A DNA stretch of 64,000 bases, taken from Atherinomorus stipes (Eukaryota > Chordata > Actinopteri > Atheriniformes > Atherinidae). The stretch lies in contig JALJCO010003416.1 in the NCBI GenBank assembly GCA_023101725.1, positions 1-64,000 on the forward strand, in the 5' to 3' direction. Each line of letters starts with the position of its first letter. Within the stretch, counting starts at the first letter, position 1. Below are positions 34,011 through 46,393 of this stretch, one piece after another. Below the pieces are notes generated by a model. That model was given only the letters and a program-made list of their open reading frames with translations, did not search any database and was not told the DNA's origin. Both the position numbers and the translations under genes were made by a program.

Positions 34011-35585
34011 GCCAAAGTTCAGGAGTGCTTTTTTTAAAAAAAAAGAACTGAGAATAGAGCTGTTTAAAGCAGAGGTGTTCAGAGGTGATCCTCGAGGACC
34101 GCTGGGTCATAGTAACTAAATGAGATTCTAAATGTGAACTAAATGAGTGGTTAAAACTTTATAATAGTATTTTAGTGGCTCTTACGTGTGATTTCTCCTC
34201 CATGTAAATAAACTTTTTTACTAGAATGAAATTAAACAAGAAAGGAGAAAAGAAAAGGAATGTCCCTACAGCATGTCCCTACTTATGATTTATGCATTTT
34301 CTTAAAAGAAGCCAAAATTAACAATTGTCAGGCTAAAGAATAATTTAATTAAATCGTATGGCAAAACAACACATTCTTTGCCAGAGTTTGGAACTTTCAT
34401 GGAGTCTTGTGTCACAAAAAAAGCCTGAGTCCAATATCTGCATGATACTTCGCTCATTATAATCATAAACCGCAGGAGCCGTCTTTATCGTCTCTGTGCA
34501 AGGTGTCACATCTTGTCTTGTTATGTCTACTGCATGTCATGTTGTGTCTTAAATGTCAAATAATGTGTCTTCAGGCAAATCAAATCTTAAAATATTGCAG
34601 TCTACCCCTCAAAATGATCTCATAAAGAGTGTTCTTAGTGTTAGAGTGAGAGAACAACCGCCTACAGTATGTAAACAACTCATTAGTTTCAAGGAATTTC
34701 ATTATAATGATGGTATCAATGTTATATTTTAGCAACATGTTGTTAATATGATTGATTTAGCTGATTAGCATCTTCTTTCATATTTTAATGATTATGTATT
34801 ACACTTCAAGGAGAAGAATAATGTTGAACATCAGAAATTAACAGTAGCCATTACAATTCACACAATCAGTCTGCTGAACAGAGAGAGCATGAGCGAGGCT
34901 CCATTGACTGTTGGCTGTTTTGGAAAACACTCAGTGATGGGCTGGCTGAAGGTGATTTTGGTAGTCTGGTGATCAGGAGAATCAACATGAGAGAGGATTT
35001 GCTGCCAGGTTTTTTTTTTTTCTTTTTTTAAGATTTTAAATTAATGTTTTTGTTCAAAAATTGATGCCCCCCCCCCCCCCCCACAATTTAAATTAATTTT
35101 AGTCTATGTTTATAAGATGGGTGGGGAAAAAGTTACTGCTTTTCTCCAGCAGAGGGCAAAATATCTTCGGCTATCTACTTACATGACATGATACTGTATC
35201 TGTGTCTCGAAAAAAAAAAAAAAACAACAGCAAATGGCAAAGAATGGTAGACAATTGTTACAAATGCAAACTACAACAAAATTCAGCAATATAGAAGAAG
35301 TCCAATTTAAATGGAATCGCCCAAAAAATCATGAGAATTAAATCAGAAAAAAGGTCGCAGCGCTATTACCTACTCAGGAAACAGACATCACAGGAATAAC
35401 TGCATGTAATCCATGTGTTCTGAGGGGAACAAATTACCATTACTGGAACTTTACCAAGACCCGTCTGTTTTTTCACCTGGTAATTTAACAAGTTTTATTT
35501 CATTTTTTTTTTCTTTTTTTACCTTAGACACACAGGACATAAACGCTGATCAACAGCTGAATCTGTTGGACTGCGTCCCCTCTAC
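34011..35585. other. no gene seen; homopolymer runs
   Basis: T run at about 35010-35029, C run at 35067-35082 and A run at about 35211-35224. Otherwise AT-rich and single-copy-looking. Confidence 0.4.
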
Positions 35586-35893
35586 TTCCCCACCCAGCAA
35601 AATCTGGTTGAAAAGACGTTGAAAAGACATCATGTCCATCCGTTGAAAACGTTGAAACAAAGTTTTGATTTGGTTGAAAAGTGAAAGGTGAAAAGACGTC
35701 TCTCAATTAAATGTTGAAAAGACGTTTTTCGACGACTTTTCAACGTCTAATTTTGGGCTAAATTTGGACCAAATCTGACAGTCCAAACTCAGCTCCATTT
35801 TTAACGTCTATTTTTAGGCTTAAATATGGCCATGACGGACTGACCAGATTTAGCCCAAAAAACAACGTTGAAAAAGCATCTTGTTTGGTGGGC
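35586..35893. repeat. 'GTTGAAAAGACGT' repeat element
   Basis: GTTGAAAAGACGT/ACGTCTTTTCAAC-type words occur several times in both orientations (35608-35765), then 'AACGTCTATTTTTAGGC'. Possible ends are CCCAGCAAAAT and, on the complement, CCCACCAAACAAGAT. It resembles a very frequent fish repeat. TSD not found. Confidence 0.6.
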
Positions 35894-36176
35894 GGGTGGT
35901 ATGGTGACATTGTGCTAGTGTATCCACTGAACCTTCACTTGGACTTTCCCAGCACAGAAACAAAGAATGCACAATTCAGTTCATTTAAGGTTTTTTTTTA
36001 CACTTATTTTCATTTGTTTGTAAACAGGCAAGGGATTTGACATATACAGTACAGCTTATAACATCACTGATTAATGGAAATTTCAGAACGAGGATCACAG
36101 AATAACATCATTAAGTTGCAGAGTTCAGATCATAACAAATATGTTCTGGGAACAATGTGGTTACAGTTCTTTGTGT

Positions 36177-36817
36177 TTATAACAATCCCATTTTTTCTGA
36201 AGTTCCTGCCCTTTTTCTTTCTGGAGTCATAGAGTAAAGGTCATTGTCTCTAGGTAGTAAATCAAGTTGATAATGTTCATAACAAGCTTCCTGCTGGTTG
36301 GAGTCAGCATTTGGTGACCGTTCTGTTACTTGAAGCCAACAATACAGTATCTTCACGAGATATCCCTCATTTTTATTTAATCCTTCTGGTAAACTTCCAA
36401 GATACAACCAGGTAAAGGAAAGATCTAGTTCAGTGTCAAGGATTTCAGAAATTAATTGTCTGACCTCTTCCCAGAAGATCCCCAACTTTGGGCAAGACCA
36501 GAAGATTTGGCAACGGTCTGCAGAGGCCACCCCGAAGCCCCTCCAGCAAGGGGACTGTGAACTTCTTACTTTTGCTTTCTGTTTTAGAGTAATAGAAACA
36601 CTAATCAGATTCTTCCAACAATAATCTCGCCATATAGTAAAGAATTTGTTGTAGAGGTTGTATTTTTCCAAAGTTCCCAGACTTCATCTGAAATTCTCGT
36701 AATAGCTTCTTTTTCCCATTGTTGTCTGATATCTGTTGAATTCTTGCTCATGGATGTAAAAAAATTGTAGAGTTTGCAAATGATGCCATTTGTACTTTTA
36801 ATGGAATAAGCATCCAT
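36177..36817 (-). pseudogene. L1-like LINE ORF2 C-terminus, fossil
   Basis: The minus strand encodes, over two frames, 'QQWEKEAITRISDEVWELWK' (36605-36817) and then 'SQSPCWRGFGVASADRCQIFWSCP' in part, followed by 'WLYLGSLPE' (36177-36671). This resembles the C-terminal CCHC region CWRxCG...H.HIFWxCP of L1/Tx1-type ORF2. Two of the zinc ligands look mutated (C to F, H to C). The reverse transcriptase is absent, so the copy is 5'-truncated and frameshifted. Confidence 0.7.
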
Positions 36818-37271
36818 AAATATGTGTGTGAGATTCTCCTATTTAAGCAGTTTACTTTGGTTGAAACCAGCTCCGTTTGACTCATTATTGGTTTTTCATT
36901 TCACGCTGTCTGAAATCTGTCACTCAACTCCCTCCCAGCATCGCATAACAGAGTGCTGCTCATTTTCTAATCATTTTGAGGGCCAATTTTATTTATTTAG
37001 TGATTGTTTTAACCATTTGTGTTTGGCTAAGTGATGAACTCAAAACATAAACTCATGTCTGCTCGTCAGACTTAAGAGGACCTCCTTTGTTAGGAGCTTG
37101 ATGAACATGCCAGTCTAGTTAAAATCTTCAGTCAGTATACTCTTTGTTTTGCACTGCTGATTTGAGGTTAAGTTAGTGTGTGTGTGTGTGTGTATTGGCT
37201 GCATGGAATGTGTGTATGTGTGTATAATCTTTGCATGAATTTGTGTATCGGTGCCGTTGTATATGTCAGCA
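36818..37271. other. no gene seen
   Basis: Ordinary AT-rich sequence with a (GT)n run at about 37176-37193. Confidence 0.45.
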
Positions 37272-37273
37272 TA

Positions 37274-40224
37274 CACTGTAAAGATCACTGTAAAATAAAG
37301 TAAATTACTGGAGAGGGACGCCAGTAATTTCTGTTATTTTAGTGCACCTACTGTAAATTTTTTAACAGTATAGTACTGTATTTTGAATTACAGTATATTA
37401 CTGTAGGATAACATTGGGTGGTGTGGTAATTTTACAGCACATTTACTGTTATTTTAAAGTGTAAACTGTATTTTGGAGTACAGTACATGACAGTAGAATA
37501 ATTGTGTTATGGTATATTTTACAGTACACAGCAGTTTATTCTAATGCTTTCTCTGCTAATGCATTAATTTCCTATAAATCCCCACAAATTAACTTATAAC
37601 ATATAAGGGCTTTTGAAATTCTGGACTGAACAGCAAGTCAGTCTGGACCATTTTCCATTTATTCCTCCTTTTATATGAAGCAGGTAACACCTCAGTCCTA
37701 ATATGCAAGTTGCTTTTCTTGTATTTTTCTTAAATTGTGTACCTTATTGTGCTTTTGCTTTGCTTTGTGCTAGCTGAAGAAAAGAATAAGAATAAGAACT
37801 GACAGTTTATGGAGCTCCCCACTAACACCATTTTCAAAATAATCATAAGATTTAATGTTGATTAAATGTTATTGCCAGTCATTCCTGACTCTGACCTTGA
37901 ATAAAAAAGTAAAGAAAAAGTAAGGTAACGAAGATGCTACTTCTGCACATAGCAATTGAGCTGGCAACTCAGAGCTAATGCTAACAGTGAAGAATATGAC
38001 ATTGACATGGTAATCAGATGTAAATATTTATTTTTGGGACCCATAAATTGATAAAACAATAATTCATATGCTATAAAAAAATTGGGGATAAACTTAACAC
38101 TTTTATTCTTCACCCCACTAGACGTTCTGTGGGTGTATTACTTTTTAAAAAAATATTGTTTTGATGAAAAAGTTGTGCTCACCTTTAAAATAGCTTAAGA
38201 ACAGTATAACGTTTAATTAAAATAGCATCAAGTGCAGTGTAAAGAACAGTCTAGCTTGTAGCAAGTCTTTTGTACATGTAGATGTGAACAATGTGAACAG
38301 TGAAATTAGAGAAAGAGAAGTAAAGGGGAAGACAGTGTAAGTGGGAGTACTTGACTGCAGCATTGGTGGTATCCTCAATCACTGATGACTAGTGCCTGCC
38401 AAACAAACAGACGTACAAAAATTTAGTAACACAACGTCACCTAAATATAAAAATGTGAAATAGACTAATGGAGGGATGCAAAAAAATAAAAGACATAAGG
38501 GGAAAGGAAAGGGCCAGAGCAATAAACTTTGAGGGAGAGGTAAAATAAAAATAGTTAAGAAGAGAGAACAGCAAGAGACAGAAAAAAGAGCGATTAGTTG
38601 TTATAGTTTAGGGAGGGAGGTTACATCTTACGAGGGCTAAGTAGTAGGCTGGTGGCATGTTGTTAGAAAGTTAAAAATACCGGGCTATTATGAAAAATAC
38701 AGTTTAAATTAACAGATTTGCCTACAGTATGTGATTATCTAATTAACATGAAGTTAAAAGCTTATTTGTTTTTAATTTATAAACTGAATGAGAAAGACTG
38801 GTATTACTACTATGGAGTATAATAAAATGTGTTTAACATAAATGTAATGTTGCGTTGAGAAGAACACTCCTCACCTTTACATCTGATGAAATAAGGCGTC
38901 AGGTCCTCTCTCCCTTTTGATGATCCGCCATTCCTTCTTATTTTTTGGTTGTACAGACAGCTCTATAATTGCACAAATAATCACAAGTTAGTCTTCCACT
39001 GTTATTGGTGATTAACCAACACATGTTCATTTAAATAAATGCCAGTTTAAGTGATTTCTTTTGCTGAATGGAGTAAAACATAAGTGAAAGCCCTTGCATT
39101 TCGGCCAAGAAGCCTATTCATAACATGGTTTTAGTGACAATTTTCCTGGGAATTTTTTAGAGACCCCGCACAGGTAGTGCATTTTAACTTTACCCACAGA
39201 TATATAAATGTAGAACAGTTCTATCTCACTCAGCAACTTTGGTCTGCAAAACAAAGCAGATAGAGCAGACGCAACAGACTTCAATTTTCTGTGTGAAGGT
39301 GAAGCAGTCTGGCCTACTGTTTTGTTTTTTTTGTTTGTTTTTTTGTCCTGCAAGCACTATATCAAGAGGCAACACTGTTTAAATCATCAGGTCAAGTGAG
39401 GTCAGAAATTACTGTTTATCATCACAGGTGGCATCGCAGAAAATGAAATGCAGATTGAAATAGTTACCTTAACTGTCTATTTTTTAGCTAGCTTCTATTG
39501 AGTGTAAGGATGCCCAAACATTACCTGATCTCCAGAACTACTCTAAACCTGATGTACTGTTGATAAACTTGCCTGTATTTGAAAGGACTTTTAAATGAAG
39601 TTAGATGAGAAAGTGATAAGTTACACCTTACAAAGGTCAGAAGCAATGCCAGCTTGCTAACATTAGCTAACTGAGTTCAGAGCTTGCTTTGCCAAGCTAA
39701 GCAGCCTGACCAGCTGAAACAGACCTAATGCTCTTTTTTTTATAATGTCAGTTTAATAATGTTCACACTGTAGTTTATGGAGATAAAAATCATTTTACCT
39801 CTTTGGATGAAGTCCACATGTACTGCTCTGAATAATGAAGAAGCTGTGTTGTTCAAAGTCAGGTCCAGGAATATCCCATCACATCTTATCACTCAAAAAT
39901 GACTTGAGTAATGTTAAAAGTATGATCAACAAGAAGTAAAATCATCAAAACAGAAACATAAGCCTACAATTATCAGTGAGATGCTGATGGATAGTTACAA
40001 GATTTGTGAAGGAATGTGGGTCCAATTCCACCGCGTGACAGAAAATACTGTATTATACTGTTAAATTACAGTTTGTTAGCATTAACTGTTAATTTACAGT
40101 TTGTTTACATTAACTGTTAATTTACATGCAGGGATGACTATTTAACAGTATTTTACAATTATTTTGAAAAACGGTAAGATACTGTAGTAAATTCACCGTA
40201 AATTTACAGAAATTCCTTATAGTG
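37274..40224. mobile_element. CACTA-like (EnSpm-type) element, no transposase
   Basis: Left end CACTGTAAAGATCACTGTAA, right complement CACTATAAGGAATTTCTGTA. Both subterminal regions (37274-37530, 40040-40224) are packed with TACTGTAAATT/AATTTACAGT words, as in fish CACTA families. A 2-bp TA flanks each end. The 2.4-kb interior has no transposase or other recognisable gene. The ends could belong to two separate fragments; I prefer one element. Confidence 0.55.
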
Positions 40225-40226
40225 TA

Positions 40227-40577
40227 AGTTTACGTGTATCTACAGTAAGATGTGTTTGTGTGTTTGCTCCACTTGGTAATTAAAGCAGTGTGTGCCAAGC
40301 CAGCGACAATGTAATACCACTCTAATCATCTTAGGCTTTCCCATCTGTGTGCTCAACATGACTCTTTGTCAAGCATGCACACAGAAAGAAACACACATTA
40401 GCCAACTCTCATATTTTTTGTGCCTTACAACACATACTAGGACAACAAGAAACTCTGCTGTTCTCTTAAGAACAAAATCAACTAAAATTGTAAATTAGGG
40501 ATGAATAAAAGCAGTTCTAAACTATTTTCTTTTATTAACGTTGCCATACGTCACCTTTAAAAACTGCCAACTACAAC
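40227..40577. other. no gene seen
   Basis: AT-rich single-copy-looking sequence between two repeats. Confidence 0.4.
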
Positions 40578-42090
40578 AGACAATTCAATTCAATTTAAAT
40601 TTAATTGTATAGCATCCATTCATGACAATGTCACCTCAGGGCGCTTAACAGACAGAAAAAGTCCGATCAGATTCGTAATAGCCTAGCTAAGGAAACCAAC
40701 AGATTGGATCGATTCTAGACTCGACCCGGTCCAATCCCCCATCCTGAGCAAGCACGGAGTGGTGGCGACAGTGGGAAGGAAAACACCCTTTTAACAGGGA
40801 GGAAAACCCTCCGGCAGAACCCGGCTCAGGTAGGGCGGCGATCTGCCTCGACCGGCTGGGGGGGAGGAGACAGAAAGGGAGACCAACAGATACTGCAACT
40901 TTTATCCAGCCAGATCTGCTAAGAGAGGAAAACACAGTTAATGATGCAATACTGTCACAAATTTCTACATGAAGAGGCAGAGATGAGTGAGAAAGAAAGC
41001 CCAGTGCATCATGAACGTCCTGCAGCAGTCTAAACCTATAGCAGCTTAACTAAGGGACGGCTAATTATCCCTAACGATAAGACTTTTTAAAAAGGAAGGT
41101 TTTAAACCTTATCTTAAAGGTAGAGAGGGTGTCTGCCTCCCGAACCTGAATTGGTAACTGGTTCCACAGTAGGGGGGCCTGATAGCCAAACGCTCTGCCT
41201 CCCATTCTACTCTTAAGCCCCGTTTCCACCCGCGGGTCTGGGTCAGGTCGGGCCGGGCCAGGCCGGATCGGGTGGGTTTGGGTATGGATGTGTTGATTTC
41301 ACGCTGCGTCCCCACAGCAACCTGTACCCTTATTCTGGAGGCGGAGAATTAGCTGGACAGCGCTGCTACGTGATTGTGTGACATCATCGCCGTGTAACGC
41401 CGTTTAACCAAAACACCGGCGCCACACGTGACAGAAACAGAAAGGAGTCACCCCAGCTTTGTTTTTACGCTGGGTCACGCGGGAAGTGGCGGATTTTTCA
41501 ATGAATCAGCTGATTGCTGTGTATTAGCTCCACCTCTTTGGTCCGGATCGGTTAGATCAGTACCCCTACCGAAGGGTGCCAAAAAAGTAGGCCGGGTCGG
41601 GTCGGATATAAGGGTACCCGTCCCAGTTTTTATCTGTGGAGACGCAAAAAAACGTGGACCGATCCGGCCCGACCCGACCCAGACCCGCTGGTGGAAACGG
41701 GGCTTTAGAGACCCTTGGAACTAGAGGGTATGCTGGCGGTTCTAGAGACCTGTTTTATATGTGAGCCGAAAGACAAATCCTGGTCAAAAATGACTCCAAG
41801 ATTCTTCACCATAGTGCTAGAAGCCAAATTAATGCCATCCAGATTAATTGTAAAGCTTGATAATTTAGTGCAGAGTTTTTCCAGCAAAGACTGTAACTTC
41901 GGTCTTGTCCGAATTTAGAAGCAGAAAGTTCAGGGTCATCCAGGTCTTTATGTCACTAAGACATCTATGTAATCTAACAAACTGATTGGTTTCATCAGGC
42001 TTCATAGATAAGTATATCTGAGTGTGGTCTGCATAACAATGAAAATTTATGCCATGTTGTCTGATGATATTACTCAAAGGAAGCCTGCTT
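40578..42090 (-). pseudogene. L2-like LINE, 5'-truncated and deleted
   Basis: The minus strand encodes the RT end 'FHCYADHTQIYLSMKPDE' (42000-42077; the catalytic YADD reads YADH) and 'VKNLGVIFDQDLSFGSHIKQ'. It then jumps to the C-terminus 'GYQAPLLWNQLPIQVREADT' and 'STFKIRFKTFLFKKSY' (about 41060-41205). The intervening ORF2 section seen in intact relatives is deleted. About 40578-41050 is 3' UTR of the same repeat. A Harbinger-type MITE (41216-41704) splits it at the deletion junction. Confidence 0.85.
41216..41704. mobile_element. PIF/Harbinger-like MITE in the LINE
   Basis: 489 bp with TTA on both sides (41213-41215, 41705-41707). The TIRs are about 40 bp and nearly perfect, beginning AGCCCCGTTTCCACC and continuing GCGGGTCTGGGTC. 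TWA target and termini suit PIF/Harbinger. GC-rich, no transposase. The high TIR identity suggests a later insertion than the host LINE. Confidence 0.85.
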
Positions 42091-42159
42091 CTGCTGACAG
42101 ATTTTCTTCTTTACAATCTGAGAATGAAGCAGCACATGATGTTAATTGATGGAATTCAT

Positions 42160-43869
42160 TAGAGGTGTCAACGTCTACACGTGTAAGCGGCTACACGGAT
42201 AATAAATCATAACTGTTTAGAAAAAATCAATAACCGTATACACGTAATTTCCCCTCCTCCTCTTCCTCCTCTTTCATTTCTCACCAACACTGTATTTTTA
42301 GGGGTGGTGATGTTGCCTGAAAGCTTCAGATAATAACTTATTATCTGAATATACAGTATAATCGATGCATGGGCTGCAATGTTCCGTTGATATTTTTATA
42401 TACGATATATATGACACAGCCTGTTGTGTCACTTCAAGTTGACTTGGAGACACAGTGGTGGGGAACAGCAGCAGAACACCGGTGCTGCTTTGTGGCACTG
42501 TAGTGACTCTTTTCAAGCCGTCAGAGATCCATAAACTGCAGCTGGAAGTGACAGATATTTCTTTCTATGGATTAGCGAAGGAGGAGATCATCAGAGATGC
42601 TTTTAGTGATCAGGAGAGATGACCGGATGCCGACTGCATCTGCGCAGTGTAAACATCACATTGGGTGAGTTTCAATCAAGTTAGGAGAGCCAGTTTTAGG
42701 GCACGGTCTCATGGGTTTCCACAAATGAACTAGACTTGAACGATCTGGATTCTTGCAGCAGGGGTCCAACAACTCGGCGCGGTCTCATGGTTGTTTTCTG
42801 AAACATTTTGAGGATATAACCGTCGTCATCACACCGTGACGCAAGTAGAAAGAGACGGCAAAACTCCCGTCCAGCTGGTGGCGTCACCACCTGTTAGAGT
42901 GTGATGTCTGTCACTAATAGACAATCTATGCGCGTACATGCATCGAGCATGCTGACTGAGAGAGAGCCAGCATGAAGTTCAGAGAAACGTGTCCTGTGTG
43001 TCTCATGACTTGGTGTGCATGAGGGATGTCTCCTTCGGGAGAAGCGTCAGCAGGGAGCTAACAGAACAACCGCTACCAGAGATCCAACACCCCCCCCCCT
43101 TTCGTCAAGCATTCCAGACTTTGCAAACATGCAGTCGGCCTCTTCCAAACGTTCCGTTCTGACAACTGTTCTGGACTCTGCATGGCGCAAAAAATACAGA
43201 TCTAATCCCTTTTCTGGACTCGAATGCTTTAATCGTGACAAAAGTGTCCATGTGACTCTACCCTTAGCTGTTGCTAACTGGGTTTCATGTATATTTTTTC
43301 CAGAAAATTTAATTATTAGCATGAATCCGATCAGATACTAACTGTAACAACTGCATGTGTTTAGCAGAAGATCTAACCGCTCGTGTTAGCCGCTGTTTAC
43401 TTAAAGTCGATCACCAGAACACGACTTACTTCTCTCAGCTAAAACATTTCCATATTTTTGGGTCTGTCCAGCCCACCGTGAAGCATCGATAGACATCCCT
43501 GCTTATGAAAACTTTCTTTCTCTGCTGTATGAAGGCAGGTTATTATGTAGATAGATGTAGGAAAAATCCGATCAGCTGATGTCAGCTGTTTGAAAACTTC
43601 TGCAGGGAGTCCGGTCGGATCGCATCCAATAAAAGAGATTTTTCTTTTGAATCCTTTCAGTTCTCGGGGATTAAAATGATAAATATCCATAATCTTACTT
43701 TGGCTCTACTACAGTGTCTCTGCTCTGAGTTCAGTGTGACGGCGGGATGCAAAGGTTACGTCACCACCTGCAACCTGAAGATTATTATTCTCTGACGTGC
43801 AACCGTGTACATGACGGTTAGTAGTCCCGATTACACGTGTAGAAAAAATTGTAAACGTTGACACCCGCA
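42160..43869. mobile_element. hAT transposon, non-autonomous
   Basis: 1710 bp. TSDs GAATTCAT (42152-42159) and GAATTGAT (43870-43877), 7 of 8. Ends TAGAGGTGTCAACG and, on the complement, TGCGGGTGTCAACG, both followed by TACACGTGTAA-type sequence. No transposase recognised; a C run lies at about 43090-43099. Confidence 0.8.
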
Positions 43870-43877
43870 GAATTGAT

Positions 43878-45224
43878 TAGGTCCAATTTAAAAAGATAAC
43901 AGGTTCCAGTGTCAATTCTGTCCCCTTGTTTGTGCTTTCTGGGTGCTGGTTCAACACTTTACTGATGTCTCTGTCACTGTCACACGAATACAACTCAACA
44001 CTACCGAGGACTCATCTGTTAGCGGGTTGAATATTTATTTTGATTTGAAGAAAGACATGAAAAATTGCAACACAAATGGTCCAGCACATTTTTAATACAG
44101 TCTCTTTTGTGATTGGGAGTTTCAGACTTTTCTCCAGGGTAAGCCCTGAACTCATCCGACTGATCGCTACACCAGCACATGCACAACCCTGACCTACTAT
44201 GACCTACAGCCAACATGAATATATGGGTCCCATCAGGGACATGCCTGGGATAGATGGGTGCCATCTGGGCATGGGCTCAAACTGGGCTTTTTGTGCGGGG
44301 CCCACTTGGGTTTCTCACTTTATAACACCCATATGGGCTTCTAAAGTGGGGTCATTATGTAACCCGCAAACAATCCTATATGAGCCACCCCCCTCCCTTT
44401 TTTTTTTTAGACTGTTTCCAACCTTTATGAGTCCGACGTGAAATTGTTCGTTGGACATGGACAAAGTTTCTCGTTAAATATGAAATAACCGTGTTCATTG
44501 CACATAAAAACAGAGACCCTCCTGCTGTAATCCCCATATTGTGAAAGAAGCTCCTAATGGAGCATGTACAGTATAACCAAGAACAAACTAATGAATTTGA
44601 TTAATGATGTTATTATGATTACATTATTGTGATTAATTATTAATCCAATTATTAATAGAATAATTTGACTAATTAATTGATTAATAGGTTATTGTTGTAT
44701 ATATGTTATATTGTTCGAAAGAGAGAGAGAGAGAGAGAGAAAGAGAGCCTATTACAATATGCAATTTCCCTTCTGGGATAAATAAAGTATTTTTCATTTC
44801 ATTTCATAAACTTTTTTCTTGTTCTTGTGGCCTTGAAAACAAGAATTTTAGACTTCTTTAAGACTAAGATTTCAAAGTTTAATGTAATTTTACATTAGAC
44901 TTTTCATTTACATTTTACATAGTTAAATGTGGCAAGCTTAAGTGGCCACTGTACACAAAGCTTGCTGCTGTCCATGGTCCTGAAGGAAATGGAACAGTTG
45001 ATTTATGTCATTCAGAAAAAATTTATGTATTACATAAAAAAAAAAAAGAAAAATAATTCAAGGCTGACAAAATAATGATTTTATTTATTTATTTTTTTTT
45101 TTAAGTCAAGGACGACCAGAAATCTTATGGAAAACAGAGTAAAATATAACCTGGAAACTGACTATTTTAGGGTTCCCTCCGAATTTCTGAGATGAGTTTT
45201 TTCCAGGAGGCTCAACGTGCTTTT
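43878..45224. other. no gene; repeat scraps
   Basis: About 44219-44400 has repeated 'ATGGGTCCCATC', 'GGGCCCACTTGGG' and 'CATATGGGCTT' words of a common fish repeat. (GA)n at 44720-44747 is followed by 'CAATTTCCCTTCTGGGATAA' and 'ATAAAGTATTTTT', a typical fish retroposon tail. The rest is AT-rich. Confidence 0.45.
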
Positions 45225-45770
45225 TAACGTGTAATTCCAAACCTGACCACCAGTCTTTCTGTGTATTTCCTAAATTTGTCTTTTCATGTATAAATATGTG
45301 CATTTGTCTAATGTTATACCTAGAGTTTATGAGTTTATTTTTGATGTTTTCTTCCAATGTTCACACCTATTCCACCAGGCACAGCAGAGACTTGCACCTG
45401 CCTTTTTGTAGAACTTCTGCAAGTCAAAAAAACACTCAGACACAGAGGGCCTTCCCTCTGGAACCATTTAACTCCTGCCCAAAGAACTACAATTATCTCT
45501 TTTAAAAGACAACTAAAATCAATGTTATTATTTAGATAAGGTAGCAAACTTAGCAAGTGTTTTAATTTTTTTTGTCTTTTTTGTTCTTTTTTATTTGTCT
45601 GCTCATCATAATGCCTGTCATGTTTAAATGACTCAGGGGAGGTGGTTCTATAAGACCTGATGGTCTTCTCACTCTCTCCTTCATAGTGTATTATTTTAAA
45701 TTATTGTTGTAATATGCCTTTTTTTTTTGCTTGTGTGTAAACAAACAAACAAACAATAAACAAAGATGTT
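45225..45770 (+). pseudogene. LINE 3' end, decayed
   Basis: The plus strand encodes 'NVHTYSTRHSRDLHLPFCRT' (about 45355-45415) and, after a frameshift, 'RGPSLWNHLTPAQRTTIISF' (about 45442-45505) and 'KRQLKSMLLFR' with a stop. This is the C-terminus YNTRHS...GPxLWNxLP...FKxxLK of many fish non-LTR elements. It ends in a CAAA-repeat tail near 45757. Clade not resolved. Confidence 0.7.
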
Positions 45771-45880
45771 GGCTATTAGTTTTGCCAAGTGAAAATTAAG
45801 CTAACAGTCTAGTGTGAACTTGGGTTTAAGGTTTAAGGGATGGACTTATGTTTGATATTTTTTACCCGACATACATACAT

Positions 45881-45917
<37 letters not shown>

Positions 45918-46338
45918 TTTTTTTCTACAATAATCATGTTTGATGCTATATTCTTTTTTCTATTCAACCAGCACAAATCCTTTTAAAATATGTCAACCTC
46001 TGCAGAGGGAACCACAAATATTTGAAGCATGTAATTTAGAAGCATTATCACAATTATGCATCAAAAAGTCTCAGAGTACTCGGCTTATTATCCTTTAATT
46101 CTATTTCAGCAAATTATTTTTCCATCATGCAAGCTGCATTTTATTCAAAAATTGAAAAAAAAAATGACAGAGAAGTAAAAGAGAGAAAAAGTTCATTTTT
46201 TAATGAAATCAAACCACTTATTTGACTACCCTCCCAGCTCCTGCACCCCTCCATCTTGTAACTTCCTTCTGCTCCTTTTGCCTCTTCCTTATCTCTACCA
46301 GTTGGAAATTGGATGGTCTAATTTCTGTCCACCCACTC
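45771..46338. repeat. no gene; (TA)n microsatellite
   Basis: CATA/TA array at 45876-45917. The remainder is AT-rich without recognisable features. Confidence 0.5.
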
Positions 46339-46344
46339 TTGACT

Positions 46345-46393
46345 GCTGTGTCCAACAGGCTGAACACCACACTGTCAGCCTGTTGGACACAGC
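46345..46393. other. perfect 19-bp hairpin
   Basis: GCTGTGTCCAACAGGCTGA and its exact complement TCAGCCTGTTGGACACAGC are separated by 11 bases. Beyond a small internal loop, TTGAC (46339-46343) can pair with GTCAG (46396-46400), giving about 24 pairs in 62 bases. No TIR/TSD layout is seen around it. It could be a template-switch palindrome or, less likely, a small hairpin RNA. Confidence 0.8.

Noticed and set aside
36177..36671. A 164-codon host gene on the minus strand
   Set aside because: The CWRG...IFWSCP and YLGSLP pattern is that of L1-like ORF2 C-termini, with mutated zinc ligands and a frameshift.
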